A stretch of DNA of 64,000 bases from Bacteroidia bacterium (GCA_020635905.1 JACJYV010000007.1:310001-374000); one strand, 5' to 3'; shown: positions 8,501-16,851, counted from the stretch's first letter. The notes: generated from the letters alone by a model not told the origin. Translations and numbers: made by a program.

Positions 8501-9174
8501 TCGGAAACAAAATCATATTGAAAATACTGGGGACCGCCGGGCTATGCCTGGCGGTTTCCTGTAATTCTGGTTCACACCAGTCAGATCAAAATCAGGATAC
8601 CGTCCTCATTTCCCCTGATTCCATTCCTCCAGCTATGTCAGACGATACTGAAAAAATTACCCAACTGACCCTCAGTCAGGCAGAAATGGCCGACTTTGCC
8701 CGGGATCCGGGCCGCTATCCCAATCTCCAGACCTTGTTTGTCAAGGGAGCGCCCGATTGCGAACAGATCCGCTCTTTGGCTATGGTCCCCAATCTGGAAG
8801 CCCTCTACATCCAGGACATCAGTTGCGACAAACTGCCAGAAAATCTGCGGGTGCTCAAAGGGCTGAAAACCCTCAGCCTGGTCCTGCCTGTCAACGACAA
8901 AACCTGGCCCGCCTGGCTCAGTACGGATTTTCCTTTGCTGGAAAATTTAACTGTTTACGGAATTTCACTCGAAACTTTGCCTGCTGACCTCTCAGGACTT
9001 CCTTCCCTCAAAACCATTGATTTACAAGAATCTCCTGTGGAGGAAATTCCCGAAAGCTGGGGCTCTCACCCTGTTTTGGAAGAAATATTTATCTCGGCGG
9101 GTAACATTTCAGAGCAAAAAGCCGAGCGCCTGAATGTAAGCTGGACGCATACCACCCTTACTCTGGTCGAGTAA
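8497..9174 (+). CDS. Leucine-rich-repeat lipoprotein, coupled to the upstream peptidase gene
   Basis: 225 aa. There is no ATG near the 5' end; TTG at 8497 overlaps the preceding TGA stop (TTGA), and a second TTG at 8518 would give a compact lipoprotein signal (MKILGTAGLCLAVSC). Both leave a lipobox LAVSC followed by Asn and Ser, so the protein should be lipid-anchored, in the periplasm or at the surface. The body contains several degenerate leucine-rich repeats (NLQTLFVKG, NLEALYIQD, GLKTLSLVL, LLENLTVYG, SLKTIDLQE), which form curved protein-binding surfaces. Tight overlap with a putative peptidoglycan-peptidase effector suggests a cognate immunity or binding partner, which is inference; it could also be an unrelated lipoprotein. 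Confidence 0.75.
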   Translation: MIGNKIILKILGTAGLCLAVSCNSGSHQSDQNQDTVLISPDSIPPAMSDDTEKITQLTLSQAEMADFARDPGRYPNLQTLFVKGAPDCEQIRSLAMVPNLEALYIQDISCDKLPENLRVLKGLKTLSLVLPVNDKTWPAWLSTDFPLLENLTVYGISLETLPADLSGLPSLKTIDLQESPVEEIPESWGSHPVLEEIFISAGNISEQKAERLNVSWTHTTLTLVE

Positions 9175-9177
9175 CCA

Positions 9178-10215
9178 TCAGTGCAAAAAGGCCTGCAAAA
9201 ATACCGCGATTGGCGAAGCCGCCAGGCGATGAGCCAGCTCATTGGGGTGCGCATCCTGGGCATTGACTACCAGTTCAGAAGCATCGTTATTTTCAAAAAT
9301 CGTGCGTAAATCCAGGTTGGGAACCCCCTCGGCGGCCCAGAATCGGCCCATTTGTTCATAAACGGGGTCAAATTTGCCCCCGTCCTCCTGCAAAAAGGGA
9401 AACGTCACCACCATCAGATCCTGGCCGTAGGCCAGGGAATGCTGTTTGAAATCCCGTAAAATCTGCTTTTGCTGCTCCCAAACAGACCCCTGATAGGCTT
9501 CCAGCAACCACTTCTGGTAATTCGCAAAGCCCTCTTCCCGGCTGGCAAAACGATTGAGCACCAGCTCATTTACCAGATAACTTTCCCGGGTCAGATAACC
9601 TTCATTGGCCGAAAAATCACGGATTCTGGCATACATAGCCTGCATTTCGGGCACCAATTGGGCAATATCATTCAGATTATACACCAAAACCACCACCTGG
9701 TATTCATACCCATCCACCTCATGAAGTTTATCAAGCATTTCCAGTTCATCCACTGAGTCCATCCCGTTGGCTGCGAGGCAGTGCACCTCCCATTCAGGAT
9801 GCGTTTTGCGAATCAGATTCACAAAGCGGTCATCCACCCGTTTCACCCCATGTCCCGCCGTAAACGAATCTCCAAAAAAGCTGATTCTCAACTTCCCTTC
9901 CTGTGGTTTCAAAAGATAATCCTGGTTGTCCCGCGCCCGCAGATTATTAAAATGATAATACCTTTTCGCCCATTTTTGCGTCGTTTTCTTTAACCCAAAC
10001 GCATCCGTGCGATCCACAAAAAAGCGAAAGTAAGTCTCCCCGCCCAGAAAAAGCAGACTTGTCAGAAACAGGGTTAATCCTGCATTCCAGGCCACAAGGT
10101 GCATTCTTGCGACTTGCTTAATGGCCCTTTTTCGCCTGAACAGAAACCATAATGCAGCTGCCAGAAGCAGAGGCAGAGTCAGGGTGACCAGGTAGAAAGC
10201 ATCCCAATCATTCAT
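9178..10215 (-). CDS. Membrane-anchored SGNH/GDSL-type hydrolase
   Basis: 345 aa from the ATG at 10215. Two N-terminal membrane segments (about 7-25 and 38-58) precede an SGNH-type domain. The nucleophile block is FFGDSFTAGHGV, a YNLNDI segment occupies the region of the oxyanion Asn, and DAHPNELAHRLAA near the C-terminus supplies the Asp/His pair. Such enzymes cleave or add acyl esters on lipids or polysaccharides; the substrate is unknown. A longer open frame reaches 10428 but runs through a GC-rich repeat element with no protein character, so that start was rejected. The stop is 3 bp from the stop of the convergent LRR lipoprotein gene. Confidence 0.85.
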   Translation of the reverse strand: MNDWDAFYLVTLTLPLLLAAALWFLFRRKRAIKQVARMHLVAWNAGLTLFLTSLLFLGGETYFRFFVDRTDAFGLKKTTQKWAKRYYHFNNLRARDNQDYLLKPQEGKLRISFFGDSFTAGHGVKRVDDRFVNLIRKTHPEWEVHCLAANGMDSVDELEMLDKLHEVDGYEYQVVVLVYNLNDIAQLVPEMQAMYARIRDFSANEGYLTRESYLVNELVLNRFASREEGFANYQKWLLEAYQGSVWEQQKQILRDFKQHSLAYGQDLMVVTFPFLQEDGGKFDPVYEQMGRFWAAEGVPNLDLRTIFENNDASELVVNAQDAHPNELAHRLAASPIAVFLQAFLH

Positions 10216-10235
10216 ATCGAAAAGTAAGAAAATTT

Positions 10236-10385
10236 GGGCAAAACCCTCGCCCGGCTTCGCCGCCCTGCTCGGGTCGGGCTGCTCAGGGGTTCCGTAGCTT
10301 CTGGTTTTTCCCTCCCCGTCGCCCGACGCCCCCAACCAGAAGCTACCCTTTCGGCCCTTCACATCCCTTTTGCCCCGACCCCGCC
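10236..10385. repeat. GC-rich palindromic intergenic element, copy A
   Basis: A GC-rich block in the divergent gap between 10215 and 10522. It shares a core (GGGTCGGGCTGCTC, then GGGGTTCCGT, 10271-10293) and a tail (GCCCTTCACATCCCT, about 10355) with copy B at 16861. Between core and tail lies a perfect 13-bp inverted repeat GTAGCTTCTGGTT (10294-10306)/AACCAGAAGCTAC (10334-10346) that is not conserved in copy B. The rest of the 306-bp gap shows no other gene. Confidence 0.65.
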
Positions 10386-10521
10386 CGCAAGCCAACCCTT
10401 CCCCAACGCTTCTTTGAAAACCAGCCACTGAACCTGGCCCCTGGTTACCTCGCCTTCCAGGCGAAAAAACTCCTCCCCATTGATATTTTTAGTACTTTCA
10501 TGCCAGACATTAATCCCTGAT

Positions 10522-11526
10522 ATGCCCGAAGGACGCTTTAAAAACCCCTTTGTAGCCGCCCTCACGGGCATGCGCGAATTATTTGCCAAACAGGCCCTCG
10601 AAGGTCACCTACACGAAACAGATCGCCTGGATGGAAAAACGGCCATGGTGACCGGCTCCAGCAGCGGGCTCGGCTTCGCCATCGCGGTCGACCTGGCCCG
10701 TCGCGGCGCGCGGGTGATCATGGCCGTACGGTCGGGCATTCCAGCAAAAGGGGAGGAAGTAAAACGCCTCAGCGGCTCCAATCTGGTCGAAATGCGCCCC
10801 CTCGATCTGGCCGATTTCGACACCATCAAAGCCCTCTGCGAGGGCCTGCAGCACGACGGCATCCGTCTGGATGTCATGGTCAGCAATGCGGGCGTTTTCC
10901 CACCTTCGGCCCGCCAAACCAAATACGGTCTGGATGAAAGCTTTCAGGTCAATTTTCTCGGCAAATTTTTGCTGCTCAATCGCCTGCTGGAGGCAGGGAT
11001 CATTCCCAACACGACCTTTGCCCACAACAAAAGCGGCGATTTCATCCCCCGCATCGTGATCGTTTCGTCCGAATCTCACCAGGGCGCTTCCGCGATTGAC
11101 TGGGACAAATTTGGGCAGTTTGCCGATTACGGAGTCAAGGATTCCATTTCAGTCTATGGCTATAATAAATTATTGCTCACCACCTTTGCGACCGAGCTTT
11201 CCCGCCGCCTCAACCCTGATCCAACCCATTTGGATGTGTCTGTGAATGCCCTTTGCCCCGGCGCGGTCAATACCAACATCGCCCGCGATGCCCCAAAATG
11301 GCTGATGCCTGTCTTGAAACTCAGTTTCAGCATTTTTTTCAATTCCCCCGAAAAAGCCGCCCGCCCCATATCCTACCTGGCCGCCTCCCCCGAGGTGGAA
11401 GGCAAAACCAATTATTACCTGCACATGTTCAATGAGAAAAGCATGGACCCCAAATGCTACGACCTGGAGGCAGGAAAAATGCTGTGGGAACGCAGCAAGG
11501 CACTACTTGGTACAATTATCCATTAG
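10522..11526 (+). CDS. SDR-family NAD(P)-dependent oxidoreductase
   Basis: 334 aa from the ATG at 10522 (MPEGRFKNPFVAAL). This is a classical short-chain dehydrogenase/reductase with a Rossmann cofactor motif TGSSSGLG (about residue 45), an Arg-containing second strand (AVRSG) that favours NADP, NAG at about 130, an active-site Ser in IVIVSSESH and the catalytic YGYNK. Overall it resembles retinol dehydrogenase/protochlorophyllide-reductase-like SDRs, which are about 300-330 aa. The substrate is unknown. It is monocistronic. Its stop codon (TAG, 11524-11526) lies inside the first unit of a 7-bp-period array. Confidence 0.92.
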   Translation: MPEGRFKNPFVAALTGMRELFAKQALEGHLHETDRLDGKTAMVTGSSSGLGFAIAVDLARRGARVIMAVRSGIPAKGEEVKRLSGSNLVEMRPLDLADFDTIKALCEGLQHDGIRLDVMVSNAGVFPPSARQTKYGLDESFQVNFLGKFLLLNRLLEAGIIPNTTFAHNKSGDFIPRIVIVSSESHQGASAIDWDKFGQFADYGVKDSISVYGYNKLLLTTFATELSRRLNPDPTHLDVSVNALCPGAVNTNIARDAPKWLMPVLKLSFSIFFNSPEKAARPISYLAASPEVEGKTNYYLHMFNEKSMDPKCYDLEAGKMLWERSKALLGTIIH

Positions 11527-11563
11527 GCGTTGGGTTTTAGGAATTAGGTTTTAGGTATTGCCA
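11522..11563. repeat. Degenerate 7-bp-period array over the SDR stop codon
   Basis: Consecutive 7-mers attaggc, gttgggt, tttagga, attaggt, tttaggt, attgcca, starting inside the last codons of the SDR gene. The units place TAG in different frames because 7 is not a multiple of 3. Confidence 0.7.
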
Positions 11564-11621
11564 CAAGGTAGGGCCTTTGGCTGGATACAGGGTTGGGTTT
11601 TGGGAATTGATTGGTTACCTC

Positions 11622-12250
11622 TGGTAGGGCCGGGTTAAAACCCAGCCCTATTGAATTTCCCTCAGGGTATGACCAGCCTGGTTTGGTTCATTGGGTTGAA
11701 GGGGGATGCTTCGCTTCTGATTTCGGGGGCTAAAGCCCCTGACCGTCCTCAATCTCTAAATCTCACCTCTCAAGGCTAACGACCTTGGTAGGGCCGGGTT
11801 AAAACCCAGCCCTATGGAATTTCCCTCAAGGTGTGACCACCTTGGTTTGGTTCATTGGGTTGAATATGGATGCTTCGCATCTGATAAGGGGGCTAAAGCC
11901 CCCGACCGTCCTCAATCTCTAAATCTCACCTCTCAGGGCTAACGACCTTGGTAGGGCCGGGTTAAAACCCAGCCCTACGGAATTTCCCTCAAGGTGTGAC
12001 CACCTTGGTTTGGTTCATTGGGTTGAAGATGGATGCTTCGCTTCTGATTTCGGGGGCTAAAGCCCCCGACGGTCCCCAATCTTTAAATCTCACCTCTCAG
12101 GGCTAACGACCTTGGTAGGGCCGGGTTAAAACCCAGCCCTATTGAATTTCCCTCAAGGTGTGACCACCTTGGTTTGGTTCATTGGGTTGAATATGGATGC
12201 TTCGCATCTGATAAGGGGGCTAAAGCCCCCGACCGTCCTCAATCTCTAAA
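11622..12250. repeat. Four tandem copies of a 164-bp hairpin-rich unit
   Basis: The block TGGTAGGGCCGGGTTAAAAC starts at 11622, 11786, 11949 and 12113, so the period is 163-164 bp. Each unit carries inverted repeats in fixed order: GGGCCGGGTTAAAACCCAGCCC, CAAGGTG-TGA-CCACCTTG, in some copies GATGC-TTC-GCATC, and GGGGGC-TAAA-GCCCCC. Each ends in a short 7-bp-period tract (aatctct, aaatctc, acctctc, aaggcta, acgacct). The copies lie between two convergent genes and contain no coding sequence. A partial relative is present at about 40390-40510. Confidence 0.85.
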
Positions 12251-12278
12251 ATCTAAAATCTAACATCTAAATCAATCC
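12244..12278. repeat. Degenerate 7-bp-period array closing the 164-bp repeats
   Basis: Successive 7-mers ctctaaa, atctaaa, atctaac, atctaaa, tcaatcc directly follow the last 164-bp copy. Confidence 0.65.
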
Positions 12279-12542
12279 AGAGGATTGAAGCCGCGAAGCG
12301 GGGGTATTTTTTGGCGAAGCCAACCAGGGTGTGGTGGCCTTGCCAAAACCAGGGGGCGGCCTTGAGCGAAGGGAGTGGGTGGCAGGGGGCTTTGTGTGTT
12401 GGGTCCGTGGTGTGAGGGGGCTGGGTTTAGGTTTTGGCGCTTTTTGCTTCTTTTTCTAAAAAAGAAGGCCCGCCCGGCCAGGGCACCCCAAAAACTAACT
12501 ACCAAATTTAAATTTTGCGACAACTTGTTGTCGCTTACATTG
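12279..12542. other. Non-coding GC-rich block 3' of the DUF218 gene
   Basis: Sequence between the repeat arrays. It contains short palindromes such as CCGCGAAGCGG (about 12291) and TGGCGAAGCCA (about 12312) and looks like a dispersed non-coding element. No protein-like frame was supported. Confidence 0.4.
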
Positions 12543-12598
12543 CCCTAAGTGCCTAAAATCTCACTTCTAACGACTAACGACTTCCGTCTAATACTTAA
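12543..12598. repeat. Degenerate 7-bp-period array over the DUF218 stop codon
   Basis: In-phase 7-mers ccctaag, tgcctaa, aatctca, cttctaa, cgactaa, cgacttc, cgtctaa, tacttaa. The last two encode the final codons and stop of the minus-strand DUF218 gene. In gene sense the array reads TTAG-rich and supplies stops in all frames. Confidence 0.7.
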
Positions 12599-13208
12599 CC
12601 CAGTAATACAAAATCTTGATATACTCATTATTGACGAAAACGAGTCCGTTTTCGGTCTGCCACCATTCCTTATCCGCCAGATTGGCGTCTGGAGCGCCGC
12701 GGATGATGGCCTGGATGCCAGCTTTGGCAAAATCCCGCTTGAAAACCTGACTTACCCTGCGGGTATGAAATTCAGATGAAAGGATGATGATTTTGGTTAG
12801 TCCGTGGCCCAAACAGTAATCCTTGATGGCAGAATATTCCTCAAAAGTACTCGTCCCGACGGGAATCAGCTCAATGGCAGCCGAGTCCACCCCGCCCGCC
12901 AGAATGAAATTGCGGGTCAGTTCACCCATACCAATCCAGGTGCCGTTGGCCAATGGAATGCTTTCCTCCTCACCCGTGCAAAGCAGGTGTTTGGAAATGC
13001 CCAGGTGATATAGCCTGGCGGCTTCTGTGCCCCGTTCCTTTGCACCTCCTGCCAGCACAAAAATGGCTTCCACAGGTTCCAGTTCGTCGTTATAAATCAG
13101 GTAATTGCCCATGGCCCGCAGGATAGGCTGACGAAAAAGAAACAGCACCAGGAGAATCAGCAGAGGGATTCCCAGTAGGAGCAGGGTTTTGCGTTTTGGG
13201 AGGGTCAT
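12588..13208 (-). CDS. DUF218/YdcF-SanA-like membrane-anchored protein
   Basis: 206 aa. One N-terminal membrane anchor (about 8-28) is followed by a DUF218 domain: EAIFVLAGGAKERGTEAARLY, then LLCTGEE, GTSTFEEYSAIKDYC and a LTKIIILSSEFHTRRV segment. DUF218 proteins (ElyC/SanA/YdcF) are linked to envelope integrity and handling of envelope lipid precursors in other bacteria; the reaction is not established. The gene follows the DUF58 gene with only 2 bp between, suggesting co-transcription. The last codons lie in a 7-bp-period array. Confidence 0.9.
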   Translation of the reverse strand: MTLPKRKTLLLLGIPLLILLVLFLFRQPILRAMGNYLIYNDELEPVEAIFVLAGGAKERGTEAARLYHLGISKHLLCTGEEESIPLANGTWIGMGELTRNFILAGGVDSAAIELIPVGTSTFEEYSAIKDYCLGHGLTKIIILSSEFHTRRVSQVFKRDFAKAGIQAIIRGAPDANLADKEWWQTENGLVFVNNEYIKILYYWVKY

Positions 13209-13210
13209 GG

Positions 13211-14557
13211 TCAGATGAGGCTGCGGGCTTTGATTTCGAGGTATTTGTTGATGGCGTCTGCGGTAAGTTGGCCGGGATGGGTATCGAGGGTAAGCACCCC
13301 GTTTTGGGTGAGAAAGCGCAGCGCTTTGAAGCGCTCTTCCATCAGCAGCTGGGCTACGCCCATTTCGAGCATATCCTGCGTGCTTTCAGGCACCTGCAGG
13401 GCCAGTTTTTCCACATTCAGGTCTTTCAGCGTGATGCAAAGAGGCAAATGCTGGGGATACAGGCGGGTGAATTCATGGATCAGCACCTGGCTGGCCCGCT
13501 CGTCGATCAGGTCGGTGATGAGCACCACCAAAGAGCGACGCGAAACCTTTCGCTTAAGGTAATGAAAGGCCTCGGCATAATTGGGCTCGGCAAATTCGAT
13601 CTTCACCTTGTACAGAATCTCATTGATCAGGTTGAGCTGGGCCTTGCCGCGTCGCGGCGGCAGGAAGGTGTCTATTTTGCTGTTGAAGACCATCAGCCCC
13701 ACATTATCCTCCTTGTACACGCAAATATAGGCCAGCATGAGCGCCGCGTTGATGGCATGATCCAGCTTGGTCATGTTATCCACTTTGGTGCGCATCATGC
13801 GCCCGGCATCCAGCAACAAAATCACATTTTGGTTGCGCTCAATGCGGTACTGGGTAACGATGGGTTTCCCACGGCGGGCCGTGGCTTTCCAGTTGATTTT
13901 ACGGTATTCGTCGTCGGGAGTGTATTCCCGCAAACTCTCAAATTCCCGGCCTTCCCCATAGCGTTTTTGCTGTTTTTTGCCCAAGACAGCCTGATTGGAG
14001 CGCTTGGTTTGCAACTGATAATTCCGTACCTGCAGGTAGCTGGGATATACTTTGAGCACCTGCGGCAGAGGAAGGTGAAAAACCCTGAAACTGAAGCCCA
14101 GCAGGCCATTGACCTTCAGACTAACTGTCTCAAACACATATTCGCCCCGTTCCACGGGGCGCAGCATCCAACTGAAAGACTGGCTTTCTCCCGGCCCCAG
14201 ACTGAAAGCCCAGGAAAGATTGCGCAATTGCAGATGGGGGGGCGCATTTTCCGTAATCCTGCCCCGCACCCGCTGCAGGCGCTGATTTTCAATTTCCAGA
14301 CCAATCTCGTTTTCGTCACCCAGCGAAAGTTTGGCATTGGCCACCCGCCGCACCCTGAGCACATCTTTGCCAGGAGTGACGATCACATCCAGGATTGCCA
14401 GTCCCACCACCAAACCCATTCCCAGCAGCGAAAGCTGCAACAACGGACCCCAAAACCAGGATAAACCCAGTCCAAAGGAAAAGGCCCCCAGCAGAAAAAG
14501 CGATAATTTGCTTAAATGAGGCAAGAAATCTTCTTTAGAGCGGTCAGTAATCAGCAA
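13211..14557 (-). CDS. DUF58 domain protein (MoxR-associated, VWA-like)
   Basis: 448 aa if started at the most upstream TTG (14557). An alternative TTG at 14524 removes 11 residues, and no ATG is available near the 5' end. Two membrane helices (about 15-55) precede a beta-rich region and the DUF58 signature EYRKINWKATARRGKPIVTQ, then a VWA-like fold with VILLLDAGRMM and VVLITDLIDERA. DUF58 proteins typically work with MoxR AAA ATPases in envelope or metalloprotein maturation, but no moxR gene is adjacent. The first codons overlap a 7-bp-period array that continues to the hslV stop. Confidence 0.9.
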   Translation of the reverse strand: MLITDRSKEDFLPHLSKLSLFLLGAFSFGLGLSWFWGPLLQLSLLGMGLVVGLAILDVIVTPGKDVLRVRRVANAKLSLGDENEIGLEIENQRLQRVRGRITENAPPHLQLRNLSWAFSLGPGESQSFSWMLRPVERGEYVFETVSLKVNGLLGFSFRVFHLPLPQVLKVYPSYLQVRNYQLQTKRSNQAVLGKKQQKRYGEGREFESLREYTPDDEYRKINWKATARRGKPIVTQYRIERNQNVILLLDAGRMMRTKVDNMTKLDHAINAALMLAYICVYKEDNVGLMVFNSKIDTFLPPRRGKAQLNLINEILYKVKIEFAEPNYAEAFHYLKRKVSRRSLVVLITDLIDERASQVLIHEFTRLYPQHLPLCITLKDLNVEKLALQVPESTQDMLEMGVAQLLMEERFKALRFLTQNGVLTLDTHPGQLTADAINKYLEIKARSLI

Positions 14558-14635
14558 TCAGCCACCCTGAACTACCAACTAACAACTACCAACGAAAAAC
14601 CGTAAACCGTAAACCGTAAACAGTAAACTGTTTAC
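14545..14635. repeat. Thirteen-unit 7-bp-period array between hslV and the DUF58 gene
   Basis: An unbroken register of 7-mers: cagtaat, cagcaat, cagccac, cctgaac, taccaac, taacaac, taccaac, gaaaaac, cgtaaac (three times), agtaaac, tgtttac. One end overlaps the DUF58 start codons, the other the hslV stop (14632-14634). Units change in sequence but the 7-bp register is kept throughout. Confidence 0.8.
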
Positions 14636-15171
14636 AGTTCCTCCACAATAATATTGTGATTGGTATAGATGCAGATGTCTGCTGCGATGTTGAGCGCTTC
14701 AGTGGCAATTTCTTTGGCAGAAAGCTGAGGTGCGTGCTTTTTCAGGGCCAAAGCGGCAGATTGGGCATACATAGAACCCGAACCAATGGTCAGAATTTTG
14801 CTTTCTGGCTCCAGCACGTCGCCCGAACCTGTGATAATCAGTCCCTGCTCCTTGTCCATCACGATCAGCATGGCTTCCAGATTGCGCAGCATGCGATCCG
14901 TACGCCACGATTTGGCCAGCTCGATGGCCGCACGGCGCAGGTTGGAACGGTACATGTTGAGTTTTTCTTCCAGCAGTTCCAGCAGGGTAAAGGCATCAGA
15001 GGTGGAACCCGCAAAACCTACCAGGATGCGGCCATCCTGCATTTTGCGCACTTTTCGCACATTTCCTTTGATCACGGTGTTGCCCATGGTGGCCTGACCG
15101 TCGGCGGCCATGGCAATTTCACCATTATGCATCACCCCAATGACGGTGGTGGATCTTATTTTCTCAGGCAT
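14632..15171 (-). CDS. hslV: ATP-dependent protease proteolytic subunit HslV
   Basis: 179 aa, the usual length for HslV (ClpQ). After a short propeptide the sequence STTVIGVMHNGEIAMAADGQATMG provides the N-terminal threonine nucleophile, and ILVGFAGSTSDAFTLLE, MLIVMDKEQGLIITGSGDVLEPE and IGSGSMYAQSAALAL are standard HslV segments. It forms a double hexamer that degrades proteins unfolded by the HslU ATPase. hslU is not in this window, which is unusual relative to the common hslVU pair. The start overlaps the nuoI stop by 8 bp, so the two genes are probably co-transcribed. Confidence 0.97.
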   Translation of the reverse strand: MPEKIRSTTVIGVMHNGEIAMAADGQATMGNTVIKGNVRKVRKMQDGRILVGFAGSTSDAFTLLELLEEKLNMYRSNLRRAAIELAKSWRTDRMLRNLEAMLIVMDKEQGLIITGSGDVLEPESKILTIGSGSMYAQSAALALKKHAPQLSAKEIATEALNIAADICIYTNHNIIVEEL

Positions 15172-15745
15172 TCAGTCTCTTACGATCGCGAACAGAGTGA
15201 TTATTATTTTTGGGATCATAATCGTGGGTGTCGCCAAAATCAGGATTGCGCTTGGCAGCCAGAAAATCCAGACGGGGCTTCAGTTGAGCCACATCAATCA
15301 GCAACTTGTCCTTGCCGTAAACGGCCTCTTCGCGGGTTTTGAAGTTATAATCATATTCGCTGCTCATCACAATGGCTTCCTCAGGACAAACATCCTCGCA
15401 GAAACCGCAGTAAATGCAGCGCAGCATATTGATTTCGAAAGTTTCTGGGAAGCGCTCCTTGGGATCTTCCGTTTCAGAAGCCTGCATGCTGATCGCCAGC
15501 GGCGGGCAGGCCCGCGCACAAAGACCACAGGCCACACAGCGTTCCTGGCCGAGTTCCTTCACCAAAACGGGGCGTCCACGGAATTCAGGGCCCAAAACAG
15601 GTCGTTGTTCAGGGTAAGAAATGGTAACCTGCTTGCGAAACATGTGGCTTCCAGAAAAAGCCATCCCTTTAAAAATCTCGGGAAAGTACAGCTTATTTAC
15701 AAAGCTAAGCTTCCTTTCTCCTTTATCTGCGCCTTTAATTCCCAT
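15164..15745 (-). CDS. nuoI: NADH-quinone oxidoreductase subunit I
   Basis: 193 aa. Two [4Fe-4S] ferredoxin motifs, CVACGLCARACP (about 69-80) and CIYCGFCEDVCP (about 109-120), carry electrons in the peripheral arm of complex I toward quinone. The N-terminal GMAFSGSHMFRKQVTISYPEQ segment and the C-terminal YDYNFKTREEAVYGKDKLL segment fit NuoI. It is separated from other nuo genes here and overlaps hslV, an unusual pairing. The extra C-terminal tail after DFLAAKRN is long and charged. Confidence 0.95.
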   Translation of the reverse strand: MGIKGADKGERKLSFVNKLYFPEIFKGMAFSGSHMFRKQVTISYPEQRPVLGPEFRGRPVLVKELGQERCVACGLCARACPPLAISMQASETEDPKERFPETFEINMLRCIYCGFCEDVCPEEAIVMSSEYDYNFKTREEAVYGKDKLLIDVAQLKPRLDFLAAKRNPDFGDTHDYDPKNNNHSVRDRKRLNA

Positions 15746-15940
15746 AGGATTTCCTAATTTGCTTCTAAATTACTCCAAGCAAAAAATTTAACCAAAAGTT
15801 ATTTTCATTTGTTGGAAAATAATGGGGTAGAGGAGCGATATTTCAACCCAAACCAAGGCCGTACAGATAAAAATGAATCCTGATACTGATCAAAAAATTG
15901 CAATCTCCCTTTCCTAAAGCTACAGGTTGATCTGCGGAAT

Positions 15941-15989
15941 CTCTAACCCCTAACCTCTTAAATCTAACATCTAACGACTCACCTCTAAT
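15941..15989. repeat. Seven-unit 7-bp-period array ending on the UbiA start codon
   Basis: Exact 7-mers ctctaac, ccctaac, ctcttaa, atctaac, atctaac, gactcac, ctctaat. The ATG of the UbiA-family gene (15988) is formed by the end of the last unit. This copy is 5' of its gene, in the divergent gap to nuoI. Confidence 0.75.
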
Positions 15990-16851
15990 GAAAGACCTCT
16001 GGTACTTTTTTCGCCTCTCCAGGCCACTCAACGTCCTCATCACCCTGCTGGCCTTCGGCCTCAGCTGTTATATTGCCCTGCAAAACCAGTTCGCCTTCCT
16101 TGAAGAATCCCGTTTTTGGTACGGTTGCCTGGTGCTCACCATCGTCACTGGTGGCGGCTACTGGATCAACGACGTCTTCGATTTTCGCATCGACCAGATC
16201 AATAAACCCACCAAAACCCTGGTTGGGGTCTATCTTTCCCGCAAAAAAGTAATCACTGCCTACCTGGCCGCCATGGTGGTCATCATGGGTTTTTCAATCT
16301 GGAAGCAGGAACTCGTTTTTTGGTTCATCAACGCAGCGGCCATCGTACTTTTATGGCTGTACGCCTGGATTTTTAAGCGCATTTCTGTGGTTGGCAACCT
16401 GCTGGTGGCGGCTTTGACCGCCCTGGTGGTATATTATGCTGCCGCCCTTTACGGCATTCGCTGGCCCCTGGCCTGGACCATGGTTTTTGCCTTTGAGGTC
16501 ACCTTTTTGCGCGAACTCACCAAAGACATCGAGGACATTCGCGGCGATTTGCGCTTCAAACTCAATACTTTGCCCATTCGCATTGGCATCCGCGGCGCCA
16601 AAAAAGTGCTGGCTTTTGCCTACCTCATTTTTGTATTATCCTGCTACCTGCCCCTTGTGGACGAGTATTTGCGCCTTAACCTACTCAACCTCAACTACCT
16701 GGCTGCTTCCGTGGTCATGGTCCAGATTCCAGCCATCTACCTCCTCAGACTCCTCAGTCTGGCCAAAGATCCGCGCGATTTTTCCCGCCAAAGTCTCTTG
16801 CTCAAGCTCCTGATTTTCAGTGGAATGGCCAGTATTCTCTTATTGAATTAG
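15988..16851 (+). CDS. UbiA-family prenyltransferase
   Basis: 287 aa integral membrane protein with about eight helices. The first Asp-rich motif is NDVFDFRIDQINKPTK (NDxxDxxxD, about 61-76) and the second is DIEDIRGD (about 179-186); both bind Mg-prenyl diphosphate. Bacteroidota homologues of this form are often annotated as geranylgeranylglycerol-phosphate geranylgeranyltransferase-like, but menaquinone, heme or other UbiA acceptors cannot be excluded. It is monocistronic and divergent from nuoI. Confidence 0.93.
   Translation: MKDLWYFFRLSRPLNVLITLLAFGLSCYIALQNQFAFLEESRFWYGCLVLTIVTGGGYWINDVFDFRIDQINKPTKTLVGVYLSRKKVITAYLAAMVVIMGFSIWKQELVFWFINAAAIVLLWLYAWIFKRISVVGNLLVAALTALVVYYAAALYGIRWPLAWTMVFAFEVTFLRELTKDIEDIRGDLRFKLNTLPIRIGIRGAKKVLAFAYLIFVLSCYLPLVDEYLRLNLLNLNYLAASVVMVQIPAIYLLRLLSLAKDPRDFSRQSLLLKLLIFSGMASILLLN

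Noticed and set aside
10216..10428. N-terminal extension of the SGNH hydrolase upstream of 10215
   Set aside because: The extension is translated from a GC-rich repeat element, has no homology character, and the ATG at 10215 begins directly before the first membrane helix.
11522..11563. Telomere-like TTTAGGG repeats
   Set aside because: The units only resemble plant telomere repeats; they are short, internal and vary in sequence while keeping period 7.
11622..12250. CRISPR-like array
   Set aside because: Units are 164 bp with no constant-length unique spacers and no cas genes nearby.
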